A DNA stretch of 64,000 nucleotides from Polaribacter haliotis (GCF_014784055.1 NZ_CP061813.1:2366001-2430000); one strand, 5' to 3'. Positions 25,478 to 35,357 are shown, counted from the stretch's first letter. Notes: generated by a model from the sequence alone, not told the origin. A program made the numbers and translations.

Positions 25478-27451
25478 TTATGTTAGAATCGGTATTTTTA
25501 AAATTACTTTAGTTCCTGTTGCTGTATTGTTTTCTTTTAAATCTAAAATAGTTACACCTATCTTTTTCTCACGTCCATAGTTTAATAAATCTAAACGTTC
25601 TGTTGTTGCTTTTAAGGCAAATGATTTGTGTTGTTGTTCTCTTTTCTGATTAATAGATTTAGATTTCTCTCTACCAATTCCATTATCTTCTATGATACAT
25701 TCTATTATTTTATCAGAATATTTTGAAATTGAAATTGTTAAAACTCTGTTCTCTTTTTTATGTAGCAAACCATGTTTTAATGCGTTTTCTACATAGGGCT
25801 GAATTAACATTGTTGGTATTTTAATGGTTTCTGAATTTGCTTTTTCATCCACCTGAAATGTATACGTTAACTGTTCTTCGAAACGTAGTTTTTCGAGTTC
25901 TAAATATAAGTTTAAGTTGTGTACTTCTTCTGGAATTGTAATATAACCTGTGTCGCTAAAATGTAAGTAATTACGAATTAAATCTGCAAATTTTGCTAAA
26001 TAATCACTAGCTAAATTTTTCTGATTTAACACAATATATTCTTGAATAGAGTTTAAAGCGTTAAAAATAAAATGCGGATTCATTTGTGCTTTTAAGGCTT
26101 TTAATTCAGAATCTTTATATTGTTTTTCTATTGCCAATCTCTTTTGTGTTTCTTTTAATTCTATGCTAATTAATTCTGCTCGTTTTTTTGCTTTTAATCG
26201 ACTAAAATAAAACAAAGAAGCTAGTAAAATTAGTCCTCCAATAATAAGAGATCCTAAAAATAAGTTTCTGTTTTTTTGACTTTCTAATTGGGTTATTGCA
26301 ACTTGTTTTTCTGCTACTTCTTTTTCACGTTTTGTTTTTTCAGTTTCATATTTAACTTCTAAATCAGAAAAAGTTTTTAATTTTTCAATGCCAATTAAAG
26401 AATCTTTTAAAACCATTTCTTTTTTGTAATATTCTAAAGATTTCTTGAAGTTATTACTCTCTTGGTAAAGTTCAGATAAACCTTGATAACTTTTTTGAAG
26501 TGTAGCTATATCGCCTGATTTTTCGATAAAATTATTTGAGCTTAAAAAATACTTTTCAGCATCTTTTAATCTTCCTTGATCTTTTAAAGAATAGGCAATA
26601 TTTTGGTAAGTTTCTTGTATTCCTAAACTATCATTAAGTTGTTTTCTAATTTCTAATGATTTATTAAAATACTTAAAAGATTCTTTATAATTCTTATTTT
26701 TAGAATAAGCAGTACCTAAACTTAAATAAATCTTTGCCAAGCTTCTGGGCCTTTTATTTAATTTTTCTGCATCTAATCCATATAGAATTGACTTATTAAA
26801 ATCACCTTGTTTCCATTTAGATATAGATAAATTAAGACTAATATCACCCAATAAAGTTTTGTTCTTTTTTGCCAATGAGTCATTATAGATAGATTCCCAA
26901 TAAAAATCTGCTTTTTCACTATTGTCCATTTTACTATAAAGAACAGCAATGTTAGATTTTATTTGAAGTGCTTGCATCTTTTTCTGATCTCCTTGTGTTT
27001 CTAAAAATGAAGCAACATCATTATAATATTTAATTGCGTTTACATAATCTCCTCTCATTTGATAAATTGCAGCCATAGAACTTTTAGAAATACATATTCC
27101 CATTTTATGGTCTATTTCTTCAAAAGCACGCATTGCTTTTTTACTTTGCTGCATTGCAGAATCTAATTGATTCGTTTTAGTGTAATACACCGCTAATTCC
27201 CTTATAGCAACTGCATTTTTTTCTTTATCATTAATTTTCTCACTATGTTTTAACGCTTTTTTTATAAAGTGCAAATGAACAACTGGATTTCCTCTTCTAT
27301 AATATTTAGTCATTTCAGTTAGTTTAGCCATTATAAGGCTATCACTTTTTATAGAAGATAATACGTTTTGTAAACTATCAATTTCTTTTTGCTGTGCAAA
27401 AGAATTTTGACAAAAAACCGAGATGAGAAAAACAAAAACAACCTTTTTCAT
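25478..27451 (-). CDS. TPR-containing sensor histidine kinase (LytS-like, His_kinase family)
   Basis: This 657-residue protein has a signal peptide (MKKVVFVFLISVFCQNSFAQ) and about eight TPR units in the periplasm (about 40-370). One transmembrane helix (about 397-415) is followed by a coiled coil and the His_kinase motif with His in KAQMNPHFIFNALNSI. The ATPase domain has QPYVENALKHGL and IIEDNGIGR. The earlier TTG at 27472 would ruin the signal peptide. The TPR sensor plus LytTR regulator is common in Bacteroidetes; the signal is unknown. Confidence 0.93.
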   Translation of the reverse strand: MKKVVFVFLISVFCQNSFAQQKEIDSLQNVLSSIKSDSLIMAKLTEMTKYYRRGNPVVHLHFIKKALKHSEKINDKEKNAVAIRELAVYYTKTNQLDSAMQQSKKAMRAFEEIDHKMGICISKSSMAAIYQMRGDYVNAIKYYNDVASFLETQGDQKKMQALQIKSNIAVLYSKMDNSEKADFYWESIYNDSLAKKNKTLLGDISLNLSISKWKQGDFNKSILYGLDAEKLNKRPRSLAKIYLSLGTAYSKNKNYKESFKYFNKSLEIRKQLNDSLGIQETYQNIAYSLKDQGRLKDAEKYFLSSNNFIEKSGDIATLQKSYQGLSELYQESNNFKKSLEYYKKEMVLKDSLIGIEKLKTFSDLEVKYETEKTKREKEVAEKQVAITQLESQKNRNLFLGSLIIGGLILLASLFYFSRLKAKKRAELISIELKETQKRLAIEKQYKDSELKALKAQMNPHFIFNALNSIQEYIVLNQKNLASDYLAKFADLIRNYLHFSDTGYITIPEEVHNLNLYLELEKLRFEEQLTYTFQVDEKANSETIKIPTMLIQPYVENALKHGLLHKKENRVLTISISKYSDKIIECIIEDNGIGREKSKSINQKREQQHKSFALKATTERLDLLNYGREKKIGVTILDLKENNTATGTKVILKIPILT

Positions 27452-27507
27452 ATTATAAAATAAGTATTGCAAAAATGATTAAAACAGACATATTTTGCTG
27501 TTACAAC

Positions 27508-27560
27508 TTTCTAAAAGTACGTTTTTAGTTTCTAAAAGAAAAAAAGTGTTTCCTAAAAAT
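27508..27560 (-). promoter_or_regulatory. Phased TTTCTAAAAG repeats upstream of the kinase-regulator operon
   Basis: TTTCTAAAAG occurs at 27508 and 27529, exactly 21 bases apart. A degenerate third copy TTTCCTAAAA at 27549 overlaps the stop of yraN. The first two lie 57-87 bases upstream of the kinase start codon. The two-turn spacing and the LytTR regulator in this operon suggest an autoregulatory site. Confidence 0.55.
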
Positions 27561-27912
27561 AAAGAAATGCATCTTCTAAATGCTCCAGTTTAGTTCCTTT
27601 TTTATTGATTAAAATTGCAATAATATCAAACCGAACTTCTACATCTAAATCCTTCTCAACCACATAATAATCAATTGCAGATACTAATAATTTTATTTTT
27701 TTGGGTGTAATAAAATCTTGCGGATCTCCAAAATAATCGGAACTTCTGGCTTTTACTTCAACACAAACTAAAAAATCTCCTTTTCGAGCAATAATATCTA
27801 CTTCTGCTTTTAAATAACGATAGTTTTTTTCGAGAATTTTATAGTCGTTTTTTAATAGAAATTCTACCGCTAATTTTTCTCCTTCTTTACCAAGTTCGTT
27901 GTGTTCTGCCAT
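27553..27912 (-). CDS. yraN: YraN family (UPF0102) endonuclease-like protein
   Basis: This 119-residue protein has the YraN pattern: LGKEGEKLAVEFLLKNDYKILEKNYR, then the nuclease-like core EVDIIARKGDFLVCVEVKARSS (Asp and Glu-x-Lys of a restriction-endonuclease fold). The family's cellular role is unclear; a part in DNA processing has been proposed. The ATG at 27912 is preferred over a TTG at 27927, whose extension would run towards a repeat. It overlaps a degenerate copy of the LytTR-type repeat at its end. Confidence 0.9.
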   Translation of the reverse strand: MAEHNELGKEGEKLAVEFLLKNDYKILEKNYRYLKAEVDIIARKGDFLVCVEVKARSSDYFGDPQDFITPKKIKLLVSAIDYYVVEKDLDVEVRFDIIAILINKKGTKLEHLEDAFLYF

Positions 27913-27931
27913 TTTGTTAGTCGTCAATCTT

Positions 27932-28149
27932 CAGTTGGCAGTGAGCAGTCAAAAATTTTGTAGATTTAAAATTTGTGCTTTTAATTACCAAAGTGTTAAT
28001 TTACAGATTATTATTTAATTTTGAAGGAATTAAAACATAGTCAAGTTAATTTTGCCACGAATTCTACAGATTAATTCGTGAAATTTTTTTCAAAATAAAA
28101 ACGCTAATCTAATCCGTAAATTTTACTGAATACTGTTCACTGCCAACTG
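27932..28149. repeat. 218-bp repeat with 18-bp inverted ends
   Basis: CAGTTGGCAGTGAGCAGT (27932-27949) is matched at 17 of 18 positions by the reverse complement of 28132-28149. Inside are AT-rich DNA and a hairpin CACGAATT/AATTCGTG (28056-28080). The right end lies within the LD-carboxypeptidase coding sequence. The same GGCAGT ends bound the element at 2991-3102. No ORF inside; a non-autonomous interspersed element is likely. Confidence 0.65.
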
Positions 28150-29098
28150 CCAACTGTACATTTCTTCCAAAAATCAACGCTCTATTATCGGCTTCATGTC
28201 CTGCAGGAAAATCGAATAAAACAGGAATATCTTCTGGAACAACATCTAAAATTAATTGCTCAATAGAACTTCCCCATTTTGTGGAATTCTTTTTTATTAA
28301 AGACATATTACCAACAATTACAGCATTTACTTTTGTAAAATATCCAGCTCTTTTTAAACTCTGTAACATTCTATCAATGGAATATTTGTATTCGCCAATT
28401 TCTTCAATAAATAGAATTTTATTATCAGTATTCAATTGGCTTTTAGAACCTAACATCGATGTTAAAATGGCAATATTTCCTCCAACAAGTTCTCCTTCAA
28501 TAATTTTTAATGAATTTGTTCTATTGTATTTTGATGATGTAATTTTATAAGAAATTTCTTCTCCAAAAAGCACTTTTTTAAAACTTGCAATTGTCTGCAT
28601 AATTTCTACTGGCTTTTGCTCTAAACTTGTTGCCATCATTCCATGAATTGTTTCTACGCCTAAATTATTTATGTGATTGTGAAACGCAGTAATATCCGAA
28701 TATCCAATTACCCATTTTGGCTGTTTTTTAAACTTCGTAAAATCTAACATATCTAAAATTCTAACAGAACCATAACCACCTCTTGCAGCCCAAATTGCTT
28801 TAATATTCGGGTTGTCTAAAGCTTGCTGAAAATCTTCACAACGTTCGCTATCTGTTCCAGCAAAATGATTATTCTGATTGAACATATTCTTCCCTAAAAC
28901 CACTTTTAAGCCCCAACTTTCTGCTAATTTCTTGGCTTTTGTAATGGTTGCTTGTCTGTTTTTTAGAATTCCTGCAGGTGCAACAATTGCAATTGTATCT
29001 CCCACTTTTAAATAAGGTGGAGTTATTAATTTTTCTTGTGCATTTATTGATGAAAAAATCATCATAAAAAATGCTGTAAATACTATAAACTTCTTCAA
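28109..29098 (-). CDS. LD-carboxypeptidase (S66 family)
   Basis: This 329-residue exported protein has a signal peptide (MKKFIVFTAFFMMIFSSINAQ), then the S66 pattern: DTIAIVAPAG near 34, AARGGYGS near 104, and the nucleophile Ser in GYSDITAFH near 128. The C-terminal Glu/His region ends FPAGHEADNRALIFG. The enzyme trims the terminal D-Ala from peptidoglycan tetrapeptides. Translation seems to begin at TTG (29098), since no ATG precedes the signal peptide. The last ~17 residues are encoded partly by the interspersed repeat, yet still fit the family's end. Confidence 0.9.
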   Translation of the reverse strand: MKKFIVFTAFFMMIFSSINAQEKLITPPYLKVGDTIAIVAPAGILKNRQATITKAKKLAESWGLKVVLGKNMFNQNNHFAGTDSERCEDFQQALDNPNIKAIWAARGGYGSVRILDMLDFTKFKKQPKWVIGYSDITAFHNHINNLGVETIHGMMATSLEQKPVEIMQTIASFKKVLFGEEISYKITSSKYNRTNSLKIIEGELVGGNIAILTSMLGSKSQLNTDNKILFIEEIGEYKYSIDRMLQSLKRAGYFTKVNAVIVGNMSLIKKNSTKWGSSIEQLILDVVPEDIPVLFDFPAGHEADNRALIFGRNVQLAVGSEQYSVKFTD

Positions 29099-29188
29099 AA
29101 TTTGTATTGTTTCTTGGTTCTAAAAATCAAAATATCTTCTTAATGTAAATGTATCTATTTTCAATGACTTTTAAAACTCGGTTTTTTG

Positions 29189-29196
29189 TACTTTTG
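29189..29196 (+). promoter_or_regulatory. Candidate -7 box for metG
   Basis: TACTTTTG fits TAnnTTTG and lies 38 bases ahead of the metG start in the divergent gap. The -33 region (ACTTTTAA) is a poor match to TTTG. Confidence 0.4.
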
Positions 29197-29234
29197 CACT
29201 TCAAAAATTAGTCCAAAATTAATATACAGAACAC

Positions 29235-31289
29235 ATGAGTGCTCCAAAAAGATATACAATTACAGCTGCTTTACCTTACACAAATGGTCCTATTCATATT
29301 GGGCATTTGGCAGGTGTTTACGTTCCTGCAGATATTTATGCGCGTTATTTACGTTTAATAGGTAAAGATGTTGCCTATATTTCTGGTTCAGATGAACATG
29401 GTGCTGCAATACCAATGAGAGCAAAGAAAGAAGGTGTTTCTCCACAAGTTATTATCGATAAATATCATGGAATTATCAAGCAATCTTTCATAGATTTCGG
29501 AATTTCTTTCGATAATTACTCAAGAACTTCGTCTAAAATTCATCATGAAACTGCTTCAGAATTTTTCATCAAAATGTATAATGATGGTGAGTTTATTGAA
29601 GAAGTGTCTGAACAATTATATGATGCAAAAGCAAACCAATTTTTAGCTGATAGATTTGTTGTTGGAACTTGCCCAAAATGTGGTTTCGAAGAAAGTTATG
29701 GAGACCAATGTGAAAACTGTGGAACTTCGCATAACGCAACAGATTTAATCAACCCAAAATCGGCAATTACTGGAAATGTACCAACAGTAAAAGAAACAAA
29801 ACACTGGTTTTTACCTTTAGATAAGCACGAAGATTTTTTACGTGAATGGGTTTTAGAAGGGCATAAAAAAGACTGGAAACCAAATGTTTACGGACAAGTA
29901 AAATCTTGGGTAGAAGATGGTTTAAGACCAAGAGCTGTAACCAGAGATTTAGATTGGGGAATTCCTGTTCCTGTAAAAGGTGGCGAAGGAAAAGTATTAT
30001 ATGTTTGGTTTGATGCACCAATTGGCTACATTTCATCCACCAAAGAATGGGCTGCAAGAGAAGGGAAAAACTGGGAAGATTATTGGAAAAAAGACGATAC
30101 CAAATTGGTTCATTTTATTGGGAAAGACAATATTGTTTTTCACTGTATTATTTTTCCAAGTATGTTAAAAGCACATGGAGATTATATTTTACCCGATAAT
30201 GTGCCTGCCAATGAATTTTTAAATTTAGAAGGAAATAAATTATCAACTTCTAAAAATTGGGCAGTTTGGTTGCACGAATATTTGGAGGAATTTCCAAATC
30301 AGCAAGATGTTTTGCGTTATACGTTAACTGCAAATGCTCCCGAAAGTAAAGACAACGATTTTACTTGGAAAGATTTTCAAGCAAAAAATAATAACGAATT
30401 GGTGGCCATTTTTGGTAACTTTATCAATAGAGTTGTGGTTTTAACGAATAAATATTACCAAGGAATTATTCCTGCTCCAAACGATTTTTCTGAAATTGAT
30501 GAAGACGTTTTAGCAGCTGTTAAAGAGTTTCCAATTTCAATAGGAAAATCTATAGAAAGATATCGTTTTAGAGAAGCTTCTCAAGAATTAATGAGTTTAG
30601 CAAGACTTGGTAACAAGTATTTAGCAGATGAAGAACCTTGGAAAGTAATAAAATTAGATGAAGAACGTGTAAAAACAATTATGTATGTTGCATTGCAAAT
30701 TTCTGCAGCTTTAGCAGTTTTATCTGAACCTTTTTTGCCTTTTACTTCAACTAAATTAAAATCAATTTTAAATATTGATAAAACCCTTTCTTGGGAAAAT
30801 GTAATAGAGAAAGATATTTTAATTTCTGATGGTCATCAAATTAACAAAGCAGAGTTATTATTCTCTAAAATTGAAGACAAAACCATCGAAGAACAGCTAC
30901 AAAAATTGATTGCAACTAAAAAAGCAAACGAACAAGATAAAAAAACGATTGTTCCACAAAAAGATACGATTGATTTTGAAGATTTTACAAAATTAGATAT
31001 TAGAATAGGAACCATTTTAGAAGCAGAAAAAGTACCAAAGACAAAAAAACTTTTAAAATTAAAGGTTGATGTTGGTATTGATACTAGAACAATCGTTTCA
31101 GGTATTGCAGAGAGTTTTTCACCTGAAAATATCATTGGTCAGCAGGTTTCTGTGTTGGTAAATTTGGCTCCAAGAAAAATTAAAGGTGTAGAAAGCCAAG
31201 GAATGATTTTAATGACAGATACTCCAGATGGAAAATTGGCTTTTGTAGAACCAGAACAACAAGTTAAAAACGGACAAGAGGTTAGTTAA
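29235..31289 (+). CDS. metG: Methionyl-tRNA synthetase
   Basis: This 684-residue class I synthetase has [14 protein letters not shown] (HIGH motif, about 14-27), a zinc knuckle of four Cys (CPKC...CENC, about 144-160) and NKLSTSKNW (KMSKS motif, about 334-342). A C-terminal EMAP-type tRNA-binding domain (about 575-684; [26 protein letters not shown]) follows. The full length matches the long Bacteroidetes form. Its stop overlaps the start of the next gene by one base. Confidence 0.97.
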   Translation: MSAPKRYTITAALPYTNGPIHIGHLAGVYVPADIYARYLRLIGKDVAYISGSDEHGAAIPMRAKKEGVSPQVIIDKYHGIIKQSFIDFGISFDNYSRTSSKIHHETASEFFIKMYNDGEFIEEVSEQLYDAKANQFLADRFVVGTCPKCGFEESYGDQCENCGTSHNATDLINPKSAITGNVPTVKETKHWFLPLDKHEDFLREWVLEGHKKDWKPNVYGQVKSWVEDGLRPRAVTRDLDWGIPVPVKGGEGKVLYVWFDAPIGYISSTKEWAAREGKNWEDYWKKDDTKLVHFIGKDNIVFHCIIFPSMLKAHGDYILPDNVPANEFLNLEGNKLSTSKNWAVWLHEYLEEFPNQQDVLRYTLTANAPESKDNDFTWKDFQAKNNNELVAIFGNFINRVVVLTNKYYQGIIPAPNDFSEIDEDVLAAVKEFPISIGKSIERYRFREASQELMSLARLGNKYLADEEPWKVIKLDEERVKTIMYVALQISAALAVLSEPFLPFTSTKLKSILNIDKTLSWENVIEKDILISDGHQINKAELLFSKIEDKTIEEQLQKLIATKKANEQDKKTIVPQKDTIDFEDFTKLDIRIGTILEAEKVPKTKKLLKLKVDVGIDTRTIVSGIAESFSPENIIGQQVSVLVNLAPRKIKGVESQGMILMTDTPDGKLAFVEPEQQVKNGQEVS

Positions 31290-32191
31290 TGCTAAAAATA
31301 GCATATCATCCAATATACAAACACGAATTACCAGAAGGTCATCGTTTTCCAATGGAAAAATATGACCTTTTACCACAACAATTAATTTACGAAGGAACTT
31401 GTGTAGAAGAAAACTTCTTCGAACCTGAAATTCCGAATAACAAACATTTTTTTTCAGTTCACGACCCAGAATATTTCTTTGATTTATTAAATATGCAGCT
31501 TTCACAAAAAGTGGCAAGAAAAATAGGTTTTCCTGTTTCAGAAGTACTAATAGAAAGAGAAATGATTATTGCAGATGGAACCATGAAAGCGTCTGAATTT
31601 GCAATTAAAAATGGAATTGCAATGAATATTGCTGGGGGAACGCATCATGCATTTTCGAATCGTGGAGAAGCTTTTTGTATGTTAAATGACCAAGCAATTG
31701 GAGCAAAATATCTTCAGAATAAAGGATTGGCTAAAAAGATTTTAATTGTAGATTTAGATGTGCATCAAGGAAATGGAACTGCAGAAATCTTTCGGAATGA
31801 CAAATCTGTCTTTACATTTTCTATGCATGGAAAAAGCAATTATCCTTTTATTAAAGAAAAAAGCGATTTAGACATTCCTTTAGAAAATGATACTGAAGAT
31901 TACGAATATTTATCAATCTTAAAAAACACACTTCCCAAACTCATTAATATAGAAAAACCCGATTTTATTTACTATTTGTGTGGTGTAGATGTTCTTAAAA
32001 CAGATAAACTGGGTAAACTTGGACTTACTATTGAAGGTTGCAAAGAACGAGACAGATTTGTATTAGAAACCTGCTTCAACAATGCAATTCCTGTGATGTG
32101 TTCTATGGGTGGAGGCTACTCTAAAGATATTAACATTATTGTAAATGCACACGCAAATACCTTTAGATTAGCCCAAGAGATATATTTTTAA
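31289..32191 (+). CDS. Histone deacetylase family hydrolase
   Basis: This 300-residue zinc hydrolase has GGTHHAFSNRGEAFCMLND (the paired His of the active site), DLDVHQGNGTAEIF (Asp and His zinc ligands) and GVDVLKTDKLGKLGLT (second Asp ligand). It resembles bacterial deacetylases acting on small molecules such as acetylpolyamines or acetoin-pathway substrates. It is translationally coupled to metG through an ATG/TAA overlap, a common pairing in flavobacteria. The substrate is unknown. Confidence 0.92.
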   Translation: MLKIAYHPIYKHELPEGHRFPMEKYDLLPQQLIYEGTCVEENFFEPEIPNNKHFFSVHDPEYFFDLLNMQLSQKVARKIGFPVSEVLIEREMIIADGTMKASEFAIKNGIAMNIAGGTHHAFSNRGEAFCMLNDQAIGAKYLQNKGLAKKILIVDLDVHQGNGTAEIFRNDKSVFTFSMHGKSNYPFIKEKSDLDIPLENDTEDYEYLSILKNTLPKLINIEKPDFIYYLCGVDVLKTDKLGKLGLTIEGCKERDRFVLETCFNNAIPVMCSMGGGYSKDINIIVNAHANTFRLAQEIYF

Positions 32192-32267
32192 ATGCATCCA
32201 CTTTTTTTGCTTTTGAGTTACATTTATAAGGAATTCCGTCGTTTCTTTGTAGCAACCAAAAAAAATA

Positions 32268-32729
32268 ATGATGAAAAAATTAATGATTTTTATATTTGCA
32301 CTAACACTTTTTTCTTGTGGTGCATCTAAAACTGTAAGATCCAAAGAGAAAACTATAAAAGGAAATTGGGTTCTCAATAAAATTACTTACAGTAAGACAG
32401 GCGACTATAATGTAACCTTATTTAACGACGCTTCTAAAGAATGTTTAGAAGGTAGTACTTGGAAATTTGTGCCAAATAATAATTCTGGAGTTTACACAGT
32501 AAGTAACCAAGATTGTAGATCTGGAGAAAGAGAATTCGCTTTTGTAATTCAAGAAATTAACGAAGTTTCTGGTTATTACGATTTCTTATTAAAGCCAAAA
32601 GATAACGAAAACAATATTGGTTTTAGAGTAGAATTAGCTCAATTATCTGAAGATTTTATGACTTGGCAACAGAATTTAACCATAAATGGTACTCCTTTTA
32701 TTATTAACATGAACTTTACTAAACAATAA
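32268..32729 (+). CDS. Lipocalin-like lipoprotein
   Basis: This 153-residue protein has a lipoprotein signal (MMKKLMIFIFALTLFSCG; Cys17). A lipocalin-like beta-barrel follows, recognisable from KGNWVLNKITYSKTG near the start and regularly spaced strands. Two further Cys (ASKECLEGS, NQDCRSG) could form a disulfide. It is followed after five bases by an OmpA-type lipoprotein gene, so the two probably form an operon. Ligand unknown; likely anchored in the outer membrane. Confidence 0.8.
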   Translation: MMKKLMIFIFALTLFSCGASKTVRSKEKTIKGNWVLNKITYSKTGDYNVTLFNDASKECLEGSTWKFVPNNNSGVYTVSNQDCRSGEREFAFVIQEINEVSGYYDFLLKPKDNENNIGFRVELAQLSEDFMTWQQNLTINGTPFIINMNFTKQ

Positions 32730-32734
32730 ATATT

Positions 32735-33442
32735 ATGAAAAAATTAATCAAAAAAATATCGGTTTTTACGTTAGCAGTTACACTAACACTAGGTTTTTCT
32801 AGTTGTGAAGCTACTAAAAACGCAAATAACAAACAAAAAGGTGGTGTAATTGGTGCTGGAGCAGGAGCCATTATTGGTGCTATTATTGGAAACAATGTTG
32901 GAAGTGGAAAAAACGGAAAACTTGGAGCTGTAATTGGTGGTGTAATTGGTGGTGGAGCTGGAGTTTTAATAGGTAAGAAAATGGACGACCAAGCAAAAAG
33001 AATTGAAACAGAAGTTCCTGGAGCTAAAGTAGAAAGAGTAGATAATGGTATTGTTGTTACTTTTGATGAGAATAGTGGAGTTTACTTCGATACAAACAAA
33101 TCTAACATAAACACAAAATCTCAGGCAACATTAGACAGACTTGCGAATGTATTTTCTGAATTTCCTGATACAAACATTTTAGTTGTTGGACATACAGATA
33201 GTAGTGGAAAAGCAGCTTATAATATGACTTTGTCCGAAAAAAGAGCAAAATCTGTAACAAACTTTTTAGTAAATAAAGGTTTAGCTAACAGTCGTTTTAA
33301 TACACTTTGGTATGGAGAAGACCAACCAAAATACGACAATACAACTGCAGAAGGAAGAGCAAAAAACAGAAGAGTTAACGTAGCAATTGTACCAAATGAT
33401 AAAATGATTGAAGACGTTAAAAAAGAAACCGGAGAAAACTAG
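32735..33442 (+). CDS. OmpA family lipoprotein with glycine zipper
   Basis: This 235-residue protein has a lipoprotein signal (LTLGFSSCEA), a Gly/Ala/Ile-rich zipper (about 36-85; GGVIGAGAGAIIGAIIGNNVG) and a C-terminal OmpA peptidoglycan-binding domain (about 110-225). The latter has YFDTNKSNI, VVGHTDSSG and LSEKRAKSVTNFL. It probably ties outer membrane to peptidoglycan; the zipper suggests membrane insertion or oligomerisation. A strong terminator follows. Confidence 0.93.
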   Translation: MKKLIKKISVFTLAVTLTLGFSSCEATKNANNKQKGGVIGAGAGAIIGAIIGNNVGSGKNGKLGAVIGGVIGGGAGVLIGKKMDDQAKRIETEVPGAKVERVDNGIVVTFDENSGVYFDTNKSNINTKSQATLDRLANVFSEFPDTNILVVGHTDSSGKAAYNMTLSEKRAKSVTNFLVNKGLANSRFNTLWYGEDQPKYDNTTAEGRAKNRRVNVAIVPNDKMIEDVKKETGEN

Positions 33443-33461
33443 AAATTAGATATATTCCTAT

Positions 33462-33491
33462 AAAAAAAGTCGCTTTTCAGCGACTTTTTTT
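33462..33491. terminator. Bidirectional terminator
   Basis: AAAAAAAGTCGCT/AGCGACTTTTTTT with a TTTC loop lies between the convergent OmpA and DUF3095 genes. Confidence 0.92.
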
Positions 33492-33511
33492 ATGCTTAAT
33501 AATTTAAAATT

Positions 33512-34690
33512 TTACTGCCAAAAATACTCTTTATAGTTATTTAGTTTTCTTTTTAATTCTCCTGCTGCACTTGTATAACCACCTTCTGTTCCATCTACAA
33601 AATGAATGTGTTTTTCGTCTCTATCTTCAATATAACAAGACATTATAGAGGCATAAGTAGCATGCATTCCATAAATAATTTTCCTATCCGACTCTAAAGA
33701 ATCTAACAATAATTTTAACTTTCCAATTTGTTTATCTGTTCCAGAAAAAACAGTATTTATAGAACCATCTAACATAATTGTGTCCGATAATTGCGAAACT
33801 TTAAATAAATACTCCTTTCCTTCTTTGAAGAACTTAAAATAAAATTTCCCTAGTTTGGTAATTAACCAATTCTTAATTAAATATTTTCTATCGAATTTTC
33901 CCAAACGAGCATACATCTCTCTTTTTATTTTGCTATAAGAAGTATTCAATTCTAATTTAATGGTGGTAATTGGTGTGCGTTCGCTTAATTCTCCAAAAAT
34001 GTAATCTACTTCGTCCATTATTTGTGTAAATATTTCGGCTTGTTTCGATTCATTTTTACACATTACCAACAAACAAATTACTTTTTTTTCTTCGTCTTTT
34101 GGTTCTATTTCATCCCACCTACATTCCATTCCTTCTAAGTCTATAGAAATGTCTGTTTCTTTACTATCTAAAGTATCTACAAAATTATCTTTTATAGATT
34201 TTTCTGCAAATTTTAATCCATTACCAATTACAACTGGTGTAATTAAAAAATTATTAAGCTTTAACTTCGCAATTCTAAGTGTAGCTCCGCTTTTATAAAC
34301 ATCGCTCACCTCCATTTTACCAACTCGCAAAATAAGATCGAAATTCTTTTTTACGTGTTTACTATAGTTTTCTAAAGCAGTAAAAACTTCTTGAAACAAC
34401 TCACTAGGAACAATAAAAGTTGCACCATCTCCACCAAAAAAATAAGGTATTGATACGTTTTTATTAAGAGTTTTAATTTTATTTAAAACAGTAATAATAC
34501 TTCCTGTCGCAACTAAATTAACATCGTTATGTAATCCCATATTAATTGCTGATGTAGAGTCTAAAATATCGGTTACAATTACAAACCAATTACTTGGAAC
34601 AGTATTAAAGAAATTTTCGTTCTTTAATAGCTCTCTTAATGCAATTTGATGATGATTTAAATTCTTATAAAAACCTTTATTATCTAACAT
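33512..34690 (-). CDS. DUF3095 family protein (nucleotide-cyclase-like)
   Basis: This 392-residue protein matches DUF3095: WFVIVTDILDSTSAINMGLHNDVNLVATGSIITVLN (about 41-76) and PYFFGGDGATFIVP (about 82-95). These resemble the metal-binding Asp region and the GGDG turn of class III cyclase or GGDEF-like folds. A second domain (about 290-390) holds the HFVDGTEGGYTSAAGELKRKL stretch. No cyclase activity is proven for the family. Divergent from the AraC-type gene at 34788. Likely a cytoplasmic signalling protein; product unknown. Confidence 0.82.
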   Translation of the reverse strand: MLDNKGFYKNLNHHQIALRELLKNENFFNTVPSNWFVIVTDILDSTSAINMGLHNDVNLVATGSIITVLNKIKTLNKNVSIPYFFGGDGATFIVPSELFQEVFTALENYSKHVKKNFDLILRVGKMEVSDVYKSGATLRIAKLKLNNFLITPVVIGNGLKFAEKSIKDNFVDTLDSKETDISIDLEGMECRWDEIEPKDEEKKVICLLVMCKNESKQAEIFTQIMDEVDYIFGELSERTPITTIKLELNTSYSKIKREMYARLGKFDRKYLIKNWLITKLGKFYFKFFKEGKEYLFKVSQLSDTIMLDGSINTVFSGTDKQIGKLKLLLDSLESDRKIIYGMHATYASIMSCYIEDRDEKHIHFVDGTEGGYTSAAGELKRKLNNYKEYFWQ

Positions 34691-34787
34691 AAATTTTTTG
34701 GAAAAAAGCGCTACTATTTCTTTTTGTAAATGTATGTATTATTTATTATGTAATAATCTATTATCTTAGCATAGTAATTCCCCATAT

Positions 34788-35354
34788 ATGAAAGTATTTA
34801 TAAAATTCGATTTTACCTCCATTTGTAATAAAGTTCTTAACGACAAACTACAAGAACTAAATATCAAATACAAAACATTAAGTTTTGGAGAAATCGAGTT
34901 TTTAGAGAAAGTTTCCAAAGAGCAATTAAATACTCTAAATACCTCTTTAGAAGAATATGGAAGCGAAATTGTTGAGAACCAAAAAAGTATTTTAGTTCAA
35001 AAAATTAAAGACACAATTACAGATATGGTTTTTAATGAAGATAGTAATATAAACGTAAAAAGTTCTGTTTATTTATCCGAAAAATTAGAACATAGTTATG
35101 GGTATTTATCTAACCTATTTTCGGAGGTTACTTTTACATCCATAGAAAACTTTATTATTCTTCAAAAAATAGAATATACCAAACAATTAATAACAAAAAA
35201 CGAACTAAAACTTACTGATATCGCTTACAAATTAAACTATTCTAGTGTGGCTCATTTAAGCACACAATTTAAAAATACAACAGGTATTACACCTTCTGCA
35301 TTCCAGAGAATTATTACCAAAAGAAGAGAATTAACCAATAAATTAAAAAACTAA
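34788..35354 (+). CDS. AraC family regulator with a small N-terminal alpha/beta domain
   Basis: This 188-residue protein has an N-terminal ~60-residue alpha/beta domain (MKVFIKFDFTSICNKVLNDKL), like a ferredoxin or HMA fold without metal Cys pairs. A C-terminal AraC helix-turn-helix pair follows (about 85-180; LTDIAYKLNYSSVAHLSTQFKNTTGITPSAFQR). It is followed after three bases by a response regulator gene and then a kinase, forming an operon. A transcription regulator in that signalling system; targets unknown. Confidence 0.88.
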   Translation: MKVFIKFDFTSICNKVLNDKLQELNIKYKTLSFGEIEFLEKVSKEQLNTLNTSLEEYGSEIVENQKSILVQKIKDTITDMVFNEDSNINVKSSVYLSEKLEHSYGYLSNLFSEVTFTSIENFIILQKIEYTKQLITKNELKLTDIAYKLNYSSVAHLSTQFKNTTGITPSAFQRIITKRRELTNKLKN

Positions 35355-35357
35355 TTT

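Noticed and set aside
29767-30057. Long minus-strand frame inside metG
   Set aside because: It is a shadow of the well-supported metG coding sequence, with no independent motif.
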